Assembly: GCF_031844685.1 (NCBI RefSeq)
Contig: NZ_CP134605.1
Location: 5,864,001-5,928,000, forward strand
From: Streptomyces sp. ITFR-21
GTDB taxonomy: Bacteria; Actinomycetota; Actinomycetes; Streptomycetales; Streptomycetaceae
Length of the DNA stretch: 64,000 nt
Direction of reading: 5' to 3'
Both the position numbers and the translations under genes were made by a program. The notes beneath the pieces are model-generated. The model saw only the letters and a list, made by a program, of their open reading frames with translations. It had not been told where the DNA came from and ran no database searches. The number at the start of each line of letters is the position of its first letter. Position 1 is the stretch's first letter. Of the stretch, positions 46,212 to 55,071 are shown piece after piece.

Positions 46212-47084
46212 TCAGGCTGCGTGTGTGGTCTCGTAGTCGGCGGGGCTGAGGTAGCCGAGGCTGCTGTGCAGGCGGTGCAAGTTGTACCAGCCCTCGATGA
46301 AGTCGAAGATCGCGATGCGTGCGGCTGCCCGGGTGGGCCAGGTGCGCGTGTCGAGCAGTTCCCGTTTGATGGTGGCGAAGAACGATTCGGCCAGTGCATT
46401 GTCCCGGCATTGCCCGGTGCGGCCGACCGACAGACGAACCCCGAACTGGTCTGCCAGGGCGGCGAATTGCCGGCTGGTGTACTGGCTTCCGCGGTCCGAG
46501 TGAAAGATCACCGGTCGCATCGGGCGACGCTGCCGGCAGGCGGCGGTCAGGGCGTCGGCCACAAGATCGGTGCGCATGTGGTCGGCGGTCTCCCAGCCGA
46601 CGATTCGGCGTGAGGCGATGTCGATGACGGTGGCCAGATAGAGCCAGCCCTCGTCGGTCGGGAGGTAGGTGATGTCACCGCACCAGCGTGTATCCAGCCC
46701 AGTGGGGTCGGGCTGGAAGCCCCGGGCGATGAGGTCGGGACGGGCGGCGGCCCGCGGATCGGGAACGGTGGTCAGGTGCCGTCGTCGGCGATGCACGCCT
46801 GCCAGCCCGGCCGCCCGCATCAGCCGGGCGGCACGGCGACGCCCGCACACGGCACCGTCGTGCTGCAGCGCGGCGTGGACCCGCGGGGCACCGTAAGTTC
46901 CCCGCGACCTCGTGTGGACGGCGGTGATCTGCCCGGTCAGTCCGGCGTCGCGGACGGCGCGGGGACCGGGTGCCGCGGTACGGCGGGCGTAGTAGGTGGC
47001 TCGGGAGACCTTCAAGAGCTCACAGGCGCGTTTGACGCTGTGACCTGCGTGTTTCTCCGCCTCGATGAACGGGTGAACCGTCAC
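46212..47084 (-). CDS. IS3-family transposase OrfB
   Basis: 290 aa. HTH_21-like RGTYGAPRVHAALQHDG, then rve core: Asp in TRWCGDITYLPTDEGW, Asp in IFHSDRGSQYTSRQFA, Glu in DNALAESFFATIKRE. GTG at 47084 overlaps the orfA stop (GTGA). Complete triad. Confidence 0.9.
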   Translation of the reverse strand: MTVHPFIEAEKHAGHSVKRACELLKVSRATYYARRTAAPGPRAVRDAGLTGQITAVHTRSRGTYGAPRVHAALQHDGAVCGRRRAARLMRAAGLAGVHRRRRHLTTVPDPRAAARPDLIARGFQPDPTGLDTRWCGDITYLPTDEGWLYLATVIDIASRRIVGWETADHMRTDLVADALTAACRQRRPMRPVIFHSDRGSQYTSRQFAALADQFGVRLSVGRTGQCRDNALAESFFATIKRELLDTRTWPTRAAARIAIFDFIEGWYNLHRLHSSLGYLSPADYETTHAA

Positions 47085-47389
47085 CGGGTCTCCTTCGCGA
47101 AGAAAGCCGTGGCCCGCTTGAGGATGTCGACGTCCTCGCGCGGTCGGCGGTTCTCCCGCCGCGGTGCGGCCAGTTCCCCGCGTTCGCCGCTGGTCAGGCC
47201 GTCCCGCTCGCCGGCGTCGACCTCAGCCTGCTTGACCCAGTCACGCACCGCGGTCTCGGTCAGATCGAAGTCCTTCGCGATCTGACCCATCGAGCGGTCA
47301 CCGCGCTGGCAAAGCTCGACGATCTCGGCCTTGAACTGCGGCGTGAACGAGCGGCGAGAGCGAGGCTTCTTCTTCCCCATGCTCTCCAT
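47081..47389 (-). CDS. IS3-family transposase OrfA
   Basis: About 102 aa. Basic start (GKKKPRSRRSFTPQFKAEIV), helix-turn-helix (MGQIAKDFDLTETAVRDWVK) and zipper-like C-terminus (ENRRPREDVDILKRATAFFA). ATG 47389, 47398 or 47380 are all possible. Confidence 0.85.
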   Translation of the reverse strand: MESMGKKKPRSRRSFTPQFKAEIVELCQRGDRSMGQIAKDFDLTETAVRDWVKQAEVDAGERDGLTSGERGELAAPRRENRRPREDVDILKRATAFFAKETR

Positions 47390-47433
47390 GATGGACATCC
47401 TCCCGGGGCAGAACCCCTGATCTCGAATGTCCG

Positions 47434-48500
47434 TCAAAGCGGATCAAGCGCAGTCCAGCGGAACGGGCGGGCGTGTTCGTTCCGCTGGATCATCCAGGTG
47501 TCCATCTTTGCGATCAGGTCGTCCCGGCTGGTGAAGTCGCCGTAGCGCAGGACCGCGCGGGTCAGCGCGGAGAAGACGAGTTCGGCCTGGTTGAGCCAGG
47601 AGGCATGGGGCGGGGTCCAGTGGACGTGCCAGCGCGGGTGGGCGGCGAGCCACTCCTTGGTGTGTTTGGCGGTGTGCGAGGAGCCGTTGTCGAGGACGAC
47701 GTGGACGTCCTTGTCACGGGGCAGGAGCCGGTCGAGCCGGTTCAGGAACGCGGTGAAGGTCGCGGCGTTGTTGCGCTGGATCGTCTCGATCAGGGTCTGC
47801 CCGGTGGTGACGTCGAGGGCGGCGACGATCGAGGCGGTGCCGTGCCGGCGGTATTCAAATTCGCGGCGGGGGGTTCGGCCCGGTGCCGGTGGCTGGGAGG
47901 GATAGCGGCGTTCGCGGGCCTGGATGGCGGTCTTCTCATCGATGGACAGCACGACCGCCCCGCTCGGCGGGTCGCGGTAGAGGCCGCAGATGTCTGTGAC
48001 GCGTTCCCAGAAGTCGGGGGTGTCGCGGCGGGTGAGCCAGCCGGTGACTTTGTGCGGCTTGAGGTCCAGGTCGGCCAGGATCCGGCCGACCTGGGATGCG
48101 GAGATCGGCGCGAACACGGTGCCCGCGACCTGGTCGGCGATCGCCGCGTGGGTCCAGGCCGCGGCCGGGCCGGCGGGGCGCTGGTGGCCGCGGCGACCAC
48201 TGCGACACGCACCATGTCGTCGTAGATACGGGGGCGGCCCGATCGGGCGGTGTCCTCCAGGCCGTCCAGACCCTGCTCGGCGAACCGACCACGCCACTTG
48301 CGGACGGTGTTCACACTCGCCGTCAGGCGGCGGGCGATCATCGCGTTGCCCGTCCCGTCGCCGGCCGCGAGCACTATTCGTGCCCGAAGTACCTGTCTGA
48401 CCTGGGACTTCGGGGAAGATACCGTCCGCTGCAACACTCCGCGCGTCTGTTCGTCGATGTCCACGGCCACTGCCGCACTCCGCCCCGCGTCCTCCGCCAT
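47434..48500 (-). pseudogene. IS630-family transposase, frameshifted and 3'-truncated
   Basis: The N-terminal helix-turn-helix half (ATG 48500; RRLTASVNTVRKWRGRFAEQ, LEDTARSGRPRIYDD) is in one frame to about 48175. The DDE half (VVLSIDEKTAIQARERRYPS, VHVVLDNGSSHTAKHTKEWL, HASWLNQAELVF) continues in another frame. The change occurs in a C/G run. The last codons and stop lie inside the IS3 inverted repeat, so the C-terminus is cut a few residues short. Could also be read by programmed frameshifting. Confidence 0.75.
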
Positions 48501-48548
48501 GATCCGTGATCATGGCGGAGGACCCGCCCGGGCGGCAGGATAAGGGCT

Positions 48549-48878
48549 GTGCCGAAGAACCCTCCCGAGTCCATGCAGCACCACCTGCGCGAACGGCTGA
48601 ACACCCGCGCCGGCGAGCGCTGGCCGCAGCTGGCCAAGGTTCACGTCCGCTTCCGGGCCGGATTCGCCTATGTGGATGGCGAGCTGAAAGACGGCGAACG
48701 TCTTCCGCTGTGCCGCCTGCGCTTCACCGGAGTCCTGCACACCTGGGGCTTCGCGCTCTACCTCGCCAGCCGAGACGGCTACCAGGACAACGTGCTGCCC
48801 AGCGGGCTTCCCGCAGCCAGCCCCGAAGACTGCCTGGACTGCGCGTGCGGCCTCTACCTCGGCCCCTCAGCGATCTGA
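48549..48878 (+). CDS. Hypothetical protein
   Basis: 109 aa from GTG 48549 (ATG 48573 is the alternative). Reads like a folded protein (AKVHVRFRAGFAYVDGELKD, LHTWGFALYLASRDGYQDNV, DCLDCACGLYLGPSAI with two Cys pairs). Family not recognised. Lies between the IS630 end and the distal end of array 1. Confidence 0.5.
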   Translation: MPKNPPESMQHHLRERLNTRAGERWPQLAKVHVRFRAGFAYVDGELKDGERLPLCRLRFTGVLHTWGFALYLASRDGYQDNVLPSGLPAASPEDCLDCACGLYLGPSAI

Positions 48879-48965
48879 CCCCTCCACGAACTTCCGCGGC
48901 GCAGCACTAACCCCTACAAAAACTGGATCAGCCGTCTTCTGGACACACCCGAACCGCACTGGGGT

Positions 48966-49970
48966 CGGGTTACCTCCGCTCGCGCAGAGAGCACTCCGGG
49001 CCGCGTCCCGCGAACCACCCCGGTCCAGGGTTACCTCCGCTCGCGCAGAGAGCACGGCACCAACGCCCAGGCGTGGCCGTACCCCAGCGGGTTACCTCCG
49101 CTCGCGCAGAGAGCACCGCTCGGCGATGATCCGACCGGCGAACTGCGCCGGGTTACCTCCGCTCGCGCAGAGAGCACCGCCGCACCCTCGGCCGGACCGG
49201 ACGCCGCGCCGGGTTACCTCCGCTCGCGCAGAGAGCACTGTTCGGCGACCGGTTGGCCTTCACCGGCCATCGGGTTACCTCCGCTCGCGCAGAGAGCACT
49301 CTGCGACCACTGCGCCGGCGCCTTGCCGATCCGGGTTACCTCCGCTCGCGCAGAGAGCACCGAGGAGCCCACCCCGTGACCGCCGTCCCGTACGGGTTAC
49401 CTCCGCTCGCGCAGAGAGCACGCCGTTCGGCGAACCATCGCGGTCGCAGACGACGGGTTACCTCCGCTCGCGCAGAGAGCACACCCCCAGCGCCACCGGC
49501 AAGCGACTGCTGATCGGGTTACCTCCGCTCGCGCAGAGAGCACGGCATTCACCAAGTCGCCCGAGGCTTCGGCGACGGGTTACCTCCGCTCGCGCAGAGA
49601 GCACCGCGTCGATGTGGCGGAGGAACCGTGTATCGACGGGTTACCTCCGCTCGCGCAGAGAGCACGGCCAGATCTTCGCAGTCGGAGCAGCCGACGGCGG
49701 GTTACCTCCGCTCGCGCAGAGAGCACAGGCCCGCCGCAGGGGTCCCTGCCGCGAACACCGGGTTACCTCCGCTCGCGCAGAGAGCACACCGCCAGCGCAC
49801 CTCCGGCGACCCACGTCCCCGGGTTACCTCCGCTCGCGCAGAGAGCACACAGTGGGCTCCCGCGCGAAGGTCGGGCAGACCGGGTTACCTCCGCTCGCGC
49901 AGAGAGCACGCACTGACCTCGCCGCCCGCCTCGCTGATGACCGGGTTACCTCCGCTCGCGCAGAGAGCAC
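48966..49970 (-). CRISPR. CRISPR array 1, type I-E, 17 repeats, transcribed leftward
   Basis: 17 repeats of 29 nt with 16 spacers of 32 nt, at an exact 61-bp period. On the minus strand the repeat begins GTGCTCTCTGCGCGAGCGG and ends AGGTAACCCG; the stem CTCTGC/GCGGAG has one G-U pair around loop GCGA. The 29th base differs in one copy (49027). The leader-proximal repeat is 49942-49970, 18 bp after the cas2 stop. No degenerate repeat at the distal end. Confidence 0.98.
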
Positions 49971-50010
49971 CCTTCCTGATCTGGCCCTCTAGAGGGGCTT
50001 TGCTCTTTCT
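49971..50010 (-). promoter_or_regulatory. Leader of array 1, overlapping the cas2 3' end
   Basis: On the minus strand AAGCCCCTCTAG (including the cas2 stop) and then GGGCC-AGATCAGG lead into the first repeat. A very similar 40-nt sequence precedes array 2. Only 18 bp separate cas2 from the array, so the leader is partly coding. Confidence 0.75.
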
Positions 50011-50291
50011 TGACCGTCTCCGCGGAAGCCGATGAGTGTCATCCCGTCGAAGTCGAGGGGTTCGCGGCGTTGGGGGCCGGCGGTTTGGAGGGTGAAGCCT
50101 TGTTCGTTGTCGGTGGGGTAGATGAGGACGGCTGTGCCGTGGCCGGTGGAGGCGGCTACGGAGGTCCAGAGTTCATCGCGGACTTTGGCGGAGACGGTGC
50201 CGACGTAGAGGTCGGGGGTCACTTCGAGGAGCCAGCGGGTGAGGGCGCCGCGGAGGTGGTCGGGGACGGCGGTTGCGGAGATGGCAATCAT
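49989..50291 (-). CDS. cas2e: CRISPR-associated endoribonuclease Cas2e
   Basis: About 100 aa, normal for the I-E type. Typical start MIAISATAVPDHLRGALTRW and strand pair LYVGTVSAKVRDELW. With Cas1 it captures and integrates new spacers. ATG at 50291; last codons (ERAKPL) double as leader sequence. 30-bp gap to cas1. Confidence 0.95.
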   Translation of the reverse strand: MIAISATAVPDHLRGALTRWLLEVTPDLYVGTVSAKVRDELWTSVAASTGHGTAVLIYPTDNEQGFTLQTAGPQRREPLDFDGMTLIGFRGDGQERAKPL

Positions 50292-50321
50292 TGAAGGCAC
50301 GGGGGGCTCCGGCACTGGGGG

Positions 50322-51317
50322 TTAGGGTGTGGCGTGGTTGGTGCCGCCGGGGATGGCGCCGGCTACGGGGTCCCAGAGGTCGACGAGTTGTTCGTCGGGG
50401 TCAGGAATTTGGAGGTCGGTGTCGGGGTCGAGGAGGTGCTGGATGTCGGTGACGATGCGCGGGAGGAGTTTGAACAGGCGCAGGCCGTCGCGGAATGAGC
50501 GGCGGGCTTCGGCTTCGGGGTTGGTGGAGGCGTGGAGGGAGAAGGCGAGCGGGATGGTGAGCTGGGCTTTGTAGAGGTCGGCGATGTCGTAGACGAAAGC
50601 CTGCTGGTTTCCGCTGTGGACGTAGCCGAGGGCGGGTGAGCAGCCGAGGGCGAGGATCGCGGCGTGGACGATGCCGTAAAGGCAGGTGTTGGCTGCGGAC
50701 AGGGCGAGGTTGACGGGATCCTGGGTGTCCCAGGAGGCGGGGTCGTAGGAGCGGCGGAAGCGGCCGATCTTGTACTGGCGGGCGAGGAGTTGGTAGTGGG
50801 CCTTGACGCGTTGGCCTTCGAATCCGCGCAGTTGCTGGAGGTTCGCGCCGGTCGGGGCGGTGCTCGGGCCGAAGCGTTTTTCGTACATCGCGGTGGCGAC
50901 GGCAAGGCGCCCGTCGTCGTCGGCCCATGCGCGGGCCTGGCGTTCGAGCCAGCCGGTGGTGAGGGAGTCGGGGAGGGTGGCGGCGTAGCACCGGACTCCG
51001 CCGGAGCCGGTGATGAGGACGGTGGTGCCGTGGCGGGCGAAGGTGGCCAGGGCGCGGGCGGTGATGGAGGTGCCGGGGCCGAGCAGGACGCAGGCGAGTG
51101 CGGCAGTGGGGAGGTAGACGGTCTCGGGGCCGCGGCGTTCGCTGGTGATTTCGGCGCAGATTCCGGTGTCGTCTTGGTGGATGCGGACGATGTCGAGGTA
51201 GAGGAAGGACAGGGAGTCGGCGATGCGCGGGAGCATCGCGACGGTGGGGGCGGCGAGTCGCCGCCGGGCGTCGGCCGGGGTGCGTTCTTTGCGTGGTGGT
51301 GGCGGCGGTGGGGTCAT
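50322..51317 (-). CDS. cas1e: CRISPR-associated endonuclease Cas1e
   Basis: 331 aa. Metal-binding Glu, His and Asp are seen in NTCLYGIVHAAILALGCSPA, LGYVHSGNQQAFVYDIADLY. Integrase of the adaptation complex. ATG at 51317 overlaps the cas6e stop (ATGA). N-terminus is Pro/basic-rich (TPPPPPPRKERT), slightly extended. Confidence 0.96.
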   Translation of the reverse strand: MTPPPPPPRKERTPADARRRLAAPTVAMLPRIADSLSFLYLDIVRIHQDDTGICAEITSERRGPETVYLPTAALACVLLGPGTSITARALATFARHGTTVLITGSGGVRCYAATLPDSLTTGWLERQARAWADDDGRLAVATAMYEKRFGPSTAPTGANLQQLRGFEGQRVKAHYQLLARQYKIGRFRRSYDPASWDTQDPVNLALSAANTCLYGIVHAAILALGCSPALGYVHSGNQQAFVYDIADLYKAQLTIPLAFSLHASTNPEAEARRSFRDGLRLFKLLPRIVTDIQHLLDPDTDLQIPDPDEQLVDLWDPVAGAIPGGTNHATP

Positions 51318-51988
51318 TCGGTGTTCCGTGCGGGGGCGATGCTGAGCAGGCCGCAGCCGTACGCCTTGCCCCGGCCGATGCCCTCGGTGATCTTCGTCCG
51401 GAGCAGGTCGGGGTCGATGATGGCGGCGGTGCCGTCGAACTGGGTTCGGGCGTGGCGGAGTTGCTGTTCGGCGGCGGGGCCGTGAGTGCCGCGGCGGCCG
51501 CGGACGGCGTCGAGCGGCTGGGATCGGACGTGGAGGGGTTTGAGGCCGGCGGATTCGGCCTGGCGGGACCACCACTCGTCGGCCGGCGCGCCGCGGAGCG
51601 CGACGACGGCGGGCAGGTCGTACAGCTCCCGTGTGGTGGCGCCGGGTTTGCGGACGGCGCTGGCCACGCAGCGGTAGCGGATGGTGAGTCCGGCTGCCAG
51701 GGCGTCGAGGAGCTGGTCGAGCGGGCGGGTGACGGCGGTGCCGTATCCGGCCGGAAGGCGGTCCGGGTCGGGCTGGTGGCTGCTCTGGAGAAGGATCTGG
51801 GTTCCGGTGGGGGTGTCCTCCGTACGGAAGAGGACGCCGAGCTGGGCGCGTGAGTCGGCGCCGATGCCGTCAGGGAAGAGGGACATCAGGCGGCGGTGCA
51901 GGTTGATGGCCCCCCCGGGGCCTTGGGTGTCGTGGCGGGCGTCGTGGGAGCGCGGGTCGGGGACGATGCGGGTCAGCCAGACGGTCAA
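51314..51988 (-). CDS. cas6e: Cas6e/CasE, crRNA-processing endoribonuclease
   Basis: 224 aa. N-terminal VWLTRIVPDPRSHDARHDTQ and C-terminal Gly-rich loop ITEGIGRGKAYGCGLLSIAP are diagnostic. Cleaves repeats after the stem and stays bound to the crRNA 3' hairpin in Cascade. TTG start at 51988 overlaps the cas5e stop (TTGA). Confidence 0.95.
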   Translation of the reverse strand: MTVWLTRIVPDPRSHDARHDTQGPGGAINLHRRLMSLFPDGIGADSRAQLGVLFRTEDTPTGTQILLQSSHQPDPDRLPAGYGTAVTRPLDQLLDALAAGLTIRYRCVASAVRKPGATTRELYDLPAVVALRGAPADEWWSRQAESAGLKPLHVRSQPLDAVRGRRGTHGPAAEQQLRHARTQFDGTAAIIDPDLLRTKITEGIGRGKAYGCGLLSIAPARNTE

Positions 51989-52851
51989 CTCAGGCTCCCT
52001 TCCTCATTGTTCAAATACGTGCTGAGCCGTGTGAGGGCGTCGGTGCCGAGTCCGGCGTACTGAACCGGGGATAGATGCACGGAGCGGCGGTACAGCGGCC
52101 GGGCGCGGTGGCTGCGGCGGCGTGGGTGGAAGGAGACCGGGTCGTCTTTGACGTCGCCGGTGGTGTGGGTGCCGTCGTCGCTGTTCACGGCGTTAAGGTG
52201 TACGGGCACCGGCAGCCGGTCGAGCGGCCGGTCGGAGAGGAACTCCACCGGCTGCGGCGCGCCGCGCGGCGGCCACCCGGTGAGAGGAAGGTGCACCAGG
52301 TGGTGCAGGGCGTCACGGCTCGCGCCGAGCAGCACCGGGCCTTCGGGCGGGCATGAGCGTCTGCCGAGGAACAAGGGCCACTGCGGTGACCGCAGCGCCT
52401 GTGCGTACCGTCTCAGCAGGGCTGCACTGTCGGCTGCTTGGGCATCGGCGGGGATGGTGAGCGCAACGGTGAAGGTGGCGTCGGCGAGGTAGTAGCGGTG
52501 GGTGAGCAGCGTGCCGGTGTCGCCGGTGCGCTTCTTGCCCTCGGCTGTGGTGACGGTGGCTTTGGCAGGCAGTCCGCCGCCGACGGTGTGCAGGTCACGC
52601 AAGATCACGCCGGGCCGGTCCGTTCGGACGGTCAGTGACAGCCGGGTCAGGTCGTCCACGGGCTCGTCGCGCCCTCGGCCGAGTCCGGCGGCCAGCAGGC
52701 CCAGCACCCCGGAGCGGGTGGGGAATCCGGCGGTGTCCCGCTCGTTGAAGTGGCTGTGCTCGCCCCAGGACTGCAAGGGTCCGGCCAGCCGGAGCAGCAG
52801 GCCGGGTTCGGCGGCAACAGCGTCCGGGGCAGGGAGAGTTGCTGTGCTCAT
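51985..52851 (-). CDS. cas5e: Cas5e/CasD, Cascade subunit
   Basis: 288 aa. N-terminal LLLRLAGPLQSWGEHSHFNE and GFPTRSGVLGLLAAGLG are the Cas5e signatures. Binds the crRNA 5' handle. ATG 52851 overlaps the cas7e stop (ATGA). Confidence 0.95.
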   Translation of the reverse strand: MSTATLPAPDAVAAEPGLLLRLAGPLQSWGEHSHFNERDTAGFPTRSGVLGLLAAGLGRGRDEPVDDLTRLSLTVRTDRPGVILRDLHTVGGGLPAKATVTTAEGKKRTGDTGTLLTHRYYLADATFTVALTIPADAQAADSAALLRRYAQALRSPQWPLFLGRRSCPPEGPVLLGASRDALHHLVHLPLTGWPPRGAPQPVEFLSDRPLDRLPVPVHLNAVNSDDGTHTTGDVKDDPVSFHPRRRSHRARPLYRRSVHLSPVQYAGLGTDALTRLSTYLNNEEGSLS

Positions 52852-54032
52852 ACGGTGGCCCCGGCGTGCTCCTGGCCGAGAGCGGTGTCCAGTGCTTCGG
52901 TGATCAGTTCGCCGAAGGAATCGCGCCGCGTGCCGAGGCCGGTCAGCTTCTGGGCTTCGACGGCAGCCCAGCCGGAGGCCAGGGTGCGGCCGGCGCCGAG
53001 CAGCTTGTTGGCGGCCTGGGCGTAGGTGTCGAGCTGACGGATGGAGCCGTCGACGAAACCGCCTTCGGTGGCGCCCCGGACGGGCTTTTCGAAGGCGGCG
53101 GCGTAGGAAAGGGGGCGGTCGCTGCGGACCGACAGGTGCACAAGGTCGGGGATGGTGTGCGGGGCGGTGGAGTTCATTTTGGCCTGCGGCAGCGACTCGA
53201 TGAACGCGGCGAGGAACGCGGTCAGCAATTCCCTTGCGGCGGCGGGCTCGTCGCCGATGTTCGCGGCGAGGTCGCGCAGGTCGACGGTGGCGTAGCGGTA
53301 GAAGGTGCCGGCGCTGTACTCGGTGTGGCCCATGTGTCCGCTGCCGGTGGAGTCCCGCCAGGCGGCGGTGATGTCGTCGACGGCGGAGAAGTAGTCGAGT
53401 TCGACGTCCGTCTCGTGGGTGGTGAGAGCGTGCGCGACCTGCACGGAGCCGTCCACCCCCGCGTCGTCCACCTCGGCCAGCATCCGCCCGAACAGGTTGA
53501 TCACCCCGTTGCGGGAGCGCAGCACCCGTTCGATGGCGTCCTTGGGCAGGACGCTCTTGTCGGCCGGCTTCTTGATCTCCCCGGCCGCTTCCAGCGCAGC
53601 GCGGTGCTCATCGGCCAGGTCGGCGAGCTCGGTGACGGCCGCCTCGGGGACGTAGACCATCGCGTTGGTGAGAACCTTGTTGGGGACGGTCTGCGCCGGG
53701 TCGTCCTTCTTCTTGGCGAGCTCGAACTTGATGCTGCTGCCCGCGGCGATGTGCCCGCCGGCCCGCCGGGCGAGCGCGGCGGGCCAGCCCCGCCCCTCCA
53801 GTTCGAGGGTGACCCGCTCCCCGATCCGCCGGGTCCGCAGCGCGGCCTGGCCGATACGCTCCTGGAAGACCTCGCGCACCGCGCGCTTCCACGACTGGCT
53901 GCTCACCCGAGTCCGCAGCACATTGCCGTATTGCACGGTTTTAACAGAATTTGTGTCATCGCGATTGAGATTGGCGAAGGGGACGGACTGAATAACGTGG
54001 ATGTCGATGAAGCGAGCAGGCGTGATGGTCAC
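52848..54032 (-). CDS. cas7e: Cas7e/CasC, Cascade backbone subunit
   Basis: 394 aa. Starts FIDIHVIQSVPFANLNRDDT, with RTRVSSQSWKRAVREVF following and a thumb-containing middle. Six copies normally form the crRNA-binding backbone. GTG at 54032. A 167-bp gap separates it from cse2, the largest within the Cascade genes. Confidence 0.95.
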   Translation of the reverse strand: MTITPARFIDIHVIQSVPFANLNRDDTNSVKTVQYGNVLRTRVSSQSWKRAVREVFQERIGQAALRTRRIGERVTLELEGRGWPAALARRAGGHIAAGSSIKFELAKKKDDPAQTVPNKVLTNAMVYVPEAAVTELADLADEHRAALEAAGEIKKPADKSVLPKDAIERVLRSRNGVINLFGRMLAEVDDAGVDGSVQVAHALTTHETDVELDYFSAVDDITAAWRDSTGSGHMGHTEYSAGTFYRYATVDLRDLAANIGDEPAAARELLTAFLAAFIESLPQAKMNSTAPHTIPDLVHLSVRSDRPLSYAAAFEKPVRGATEGGFVDGSIRQLDTYAQAANKLLGAGRTLASGWAAVEAQKLTGLGTRRDSFGELITEALDTALGQEHAGATV

Positions 54033-54199
54033 GAGGGTTTCTCCGTACGGGGTGCGGTCAGCGGTAAGCGGTAAGCGGGAGGGTGGTAGGCGCGCGGCCG
54101 ACGGGCGAGGTCAGCAGGCGAGCGTTGATCACGGGGGCGGTGATCACGTAAGTACGCGTCAGATGAGCTTCACGACAGGCGTCCTACAGTGAGCGGCGG
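54033..54199. promoter_or_regulatory. Gap between cse2 and cas7e with paired TGATCAC motifs
   Basis: Contains TTGATCAC (54125-54132) and the palindrome GTGATCAC (54140-54147) 15 bp apart, plus an iterated GCGGTAA (54059-54075). May hold an internal promoter for cas7e onwards. Confidence 0.4.
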
Positions 54200-55000
54200 T
54201 CATTCCGGCGGGCCGGCTGCCTCCTCGGCAGCCGCCTCCTCACCGTCTGCCTTGGCCGCCTTATCCCGGTCCGACTGGGCGCACGACCAGTAGAAGTCCT
54301 GGAGCCAGCGGCGCGAGATCCGCCCCGACCCGGCCTGCCACCCGATCAGGTCCCCCAGCAGCCGCGCCCAGTCCACCGGTACGTCGAGGCCGCGCAAGTA
54401 GCCGACGCTGGCGGGCAGATGCCGGTGCAGACCGTTGACGCTCTGCCGGGTGAGCAGGTTCAGCCGGCTCTCCGCAGTGGACAGCCGCATCTCCCGCTCC
54501 CGGCCCGGCGCCTCAGCGACGGCACGTGCGAAAGCGATACCGAGACTGCTCCCGGAGGATCTGCGCCGAGCCTGGGCCGACCCGGGGGGAGATGCCGCCG
54601 GGTCGATGACGGCCGCCGCCGGTTCGGACTCACCGTCGGCATCCTGGCCCGGATCATTCTGAGGCTCTGCGGCGGGCTGGTTCCCGGCCTCCGCGGCAGG
54701 CTCATCCTCGGGCCCGTCGGCGGCGAAGCTGTAGCGGGGCTGGGCGGCGATCAGCGCGGCGATCGTGTAATACGCCCGCTGCTCGGTCTCCGGAGTCTCC
54801 GCGCCCTGAGGCAGCCAGGGCGTGATCAGCCGGTGCATGCCGCGGGTGTGGGCCCCATCGTCCAGGGCGCGCCGCAGCCCTTTGCGCAAGGCGATGCGGG
54901 CGCCCGGGTCGGTGCGGCAGAGGTTCTCGATCCGCCGCACGTATTTCTGATGCAGAGTGAGACGAAGGGCGGGGCGGTCTGGCTCGGTCTGGGTGGTCAT
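54200..55000 (-). CDS. cse2: Cse2/CasB, Cascade small subunit
   Basis: About 266 aa, longer than the 160-200 aa of many homologues. Helical core at both ends (LRLTLHQKYVRRIENLCRTD; RQSVNGLHRHLPASVGYLRG; RRWLQDFYWSCAQ). The extra length is a low-complexity acidic linker at about residues 95-150 (DGPEDEPAAEAGNQPAAEPQ and onwards). ATG 55000 chosen with GGAGGC-rich sequence upstream. Confidence 0.93.
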   Translation of the reverse strand: MTTQTEPDRPALRLTLHQKYVRRIENLCRTDPGARIALRKGLRRALDDGAHTRGMHRLITPWLPQGAETPETEQRAYYTIAALIAAQPRYSFAADGPEDEPAAEAGNQPAAEPQNDPGQDADGESEPAAAVIDPAASPPGSAQARRRSSGSSLGIAFARAVAEAPGREREMRLSTAESRLNLLTRQSVNGLHRHLPASVGYLRGLDVPVDWARLLGDLIGWQAGSGRISRRWLQDFYWSCAQSDRDKAAKADGEEAAAEEAAGPPE

Positions 55001-55071
55001 ACGGAGGCTCTCTGCCGATCGGAAATGAGGAGACGGCTGGTCCGGCAAGTCGGCGGGAACTGTGGGATCGG

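Larger units (their letters stand above)
46178..47446 (-). mobile_element. IS3-family insertion sequence (second copy)
   Basis: 1269 bp. Terminal inverted repeats of 19 bp: 46178-46196 (TGTTCCGCTTTGACGGGCA) and 47428-47446, whose complement reads TGATCCGCTTTGACGGACA; 17 of 19 match. Two overlapping genes inside. Its right end cuts the IS630 transposase gene. Confidence 0.85.

Noticed and set aside
46076..46399. A 107-codon minus-strand frame ending in the truncated ATPase gene
   Set aside because: Most of it is antiparallel-frame reading of the IS3 transposase; only the last 31 codons lie outside it.
49126..50035. Long plus-strand open frames across array 1 with repeating Arg-Ala-Glu-Ser-type peptides
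   Set aside because: They are translations of the CRISPR repeats, periodic at 61 bp, with no RBS.
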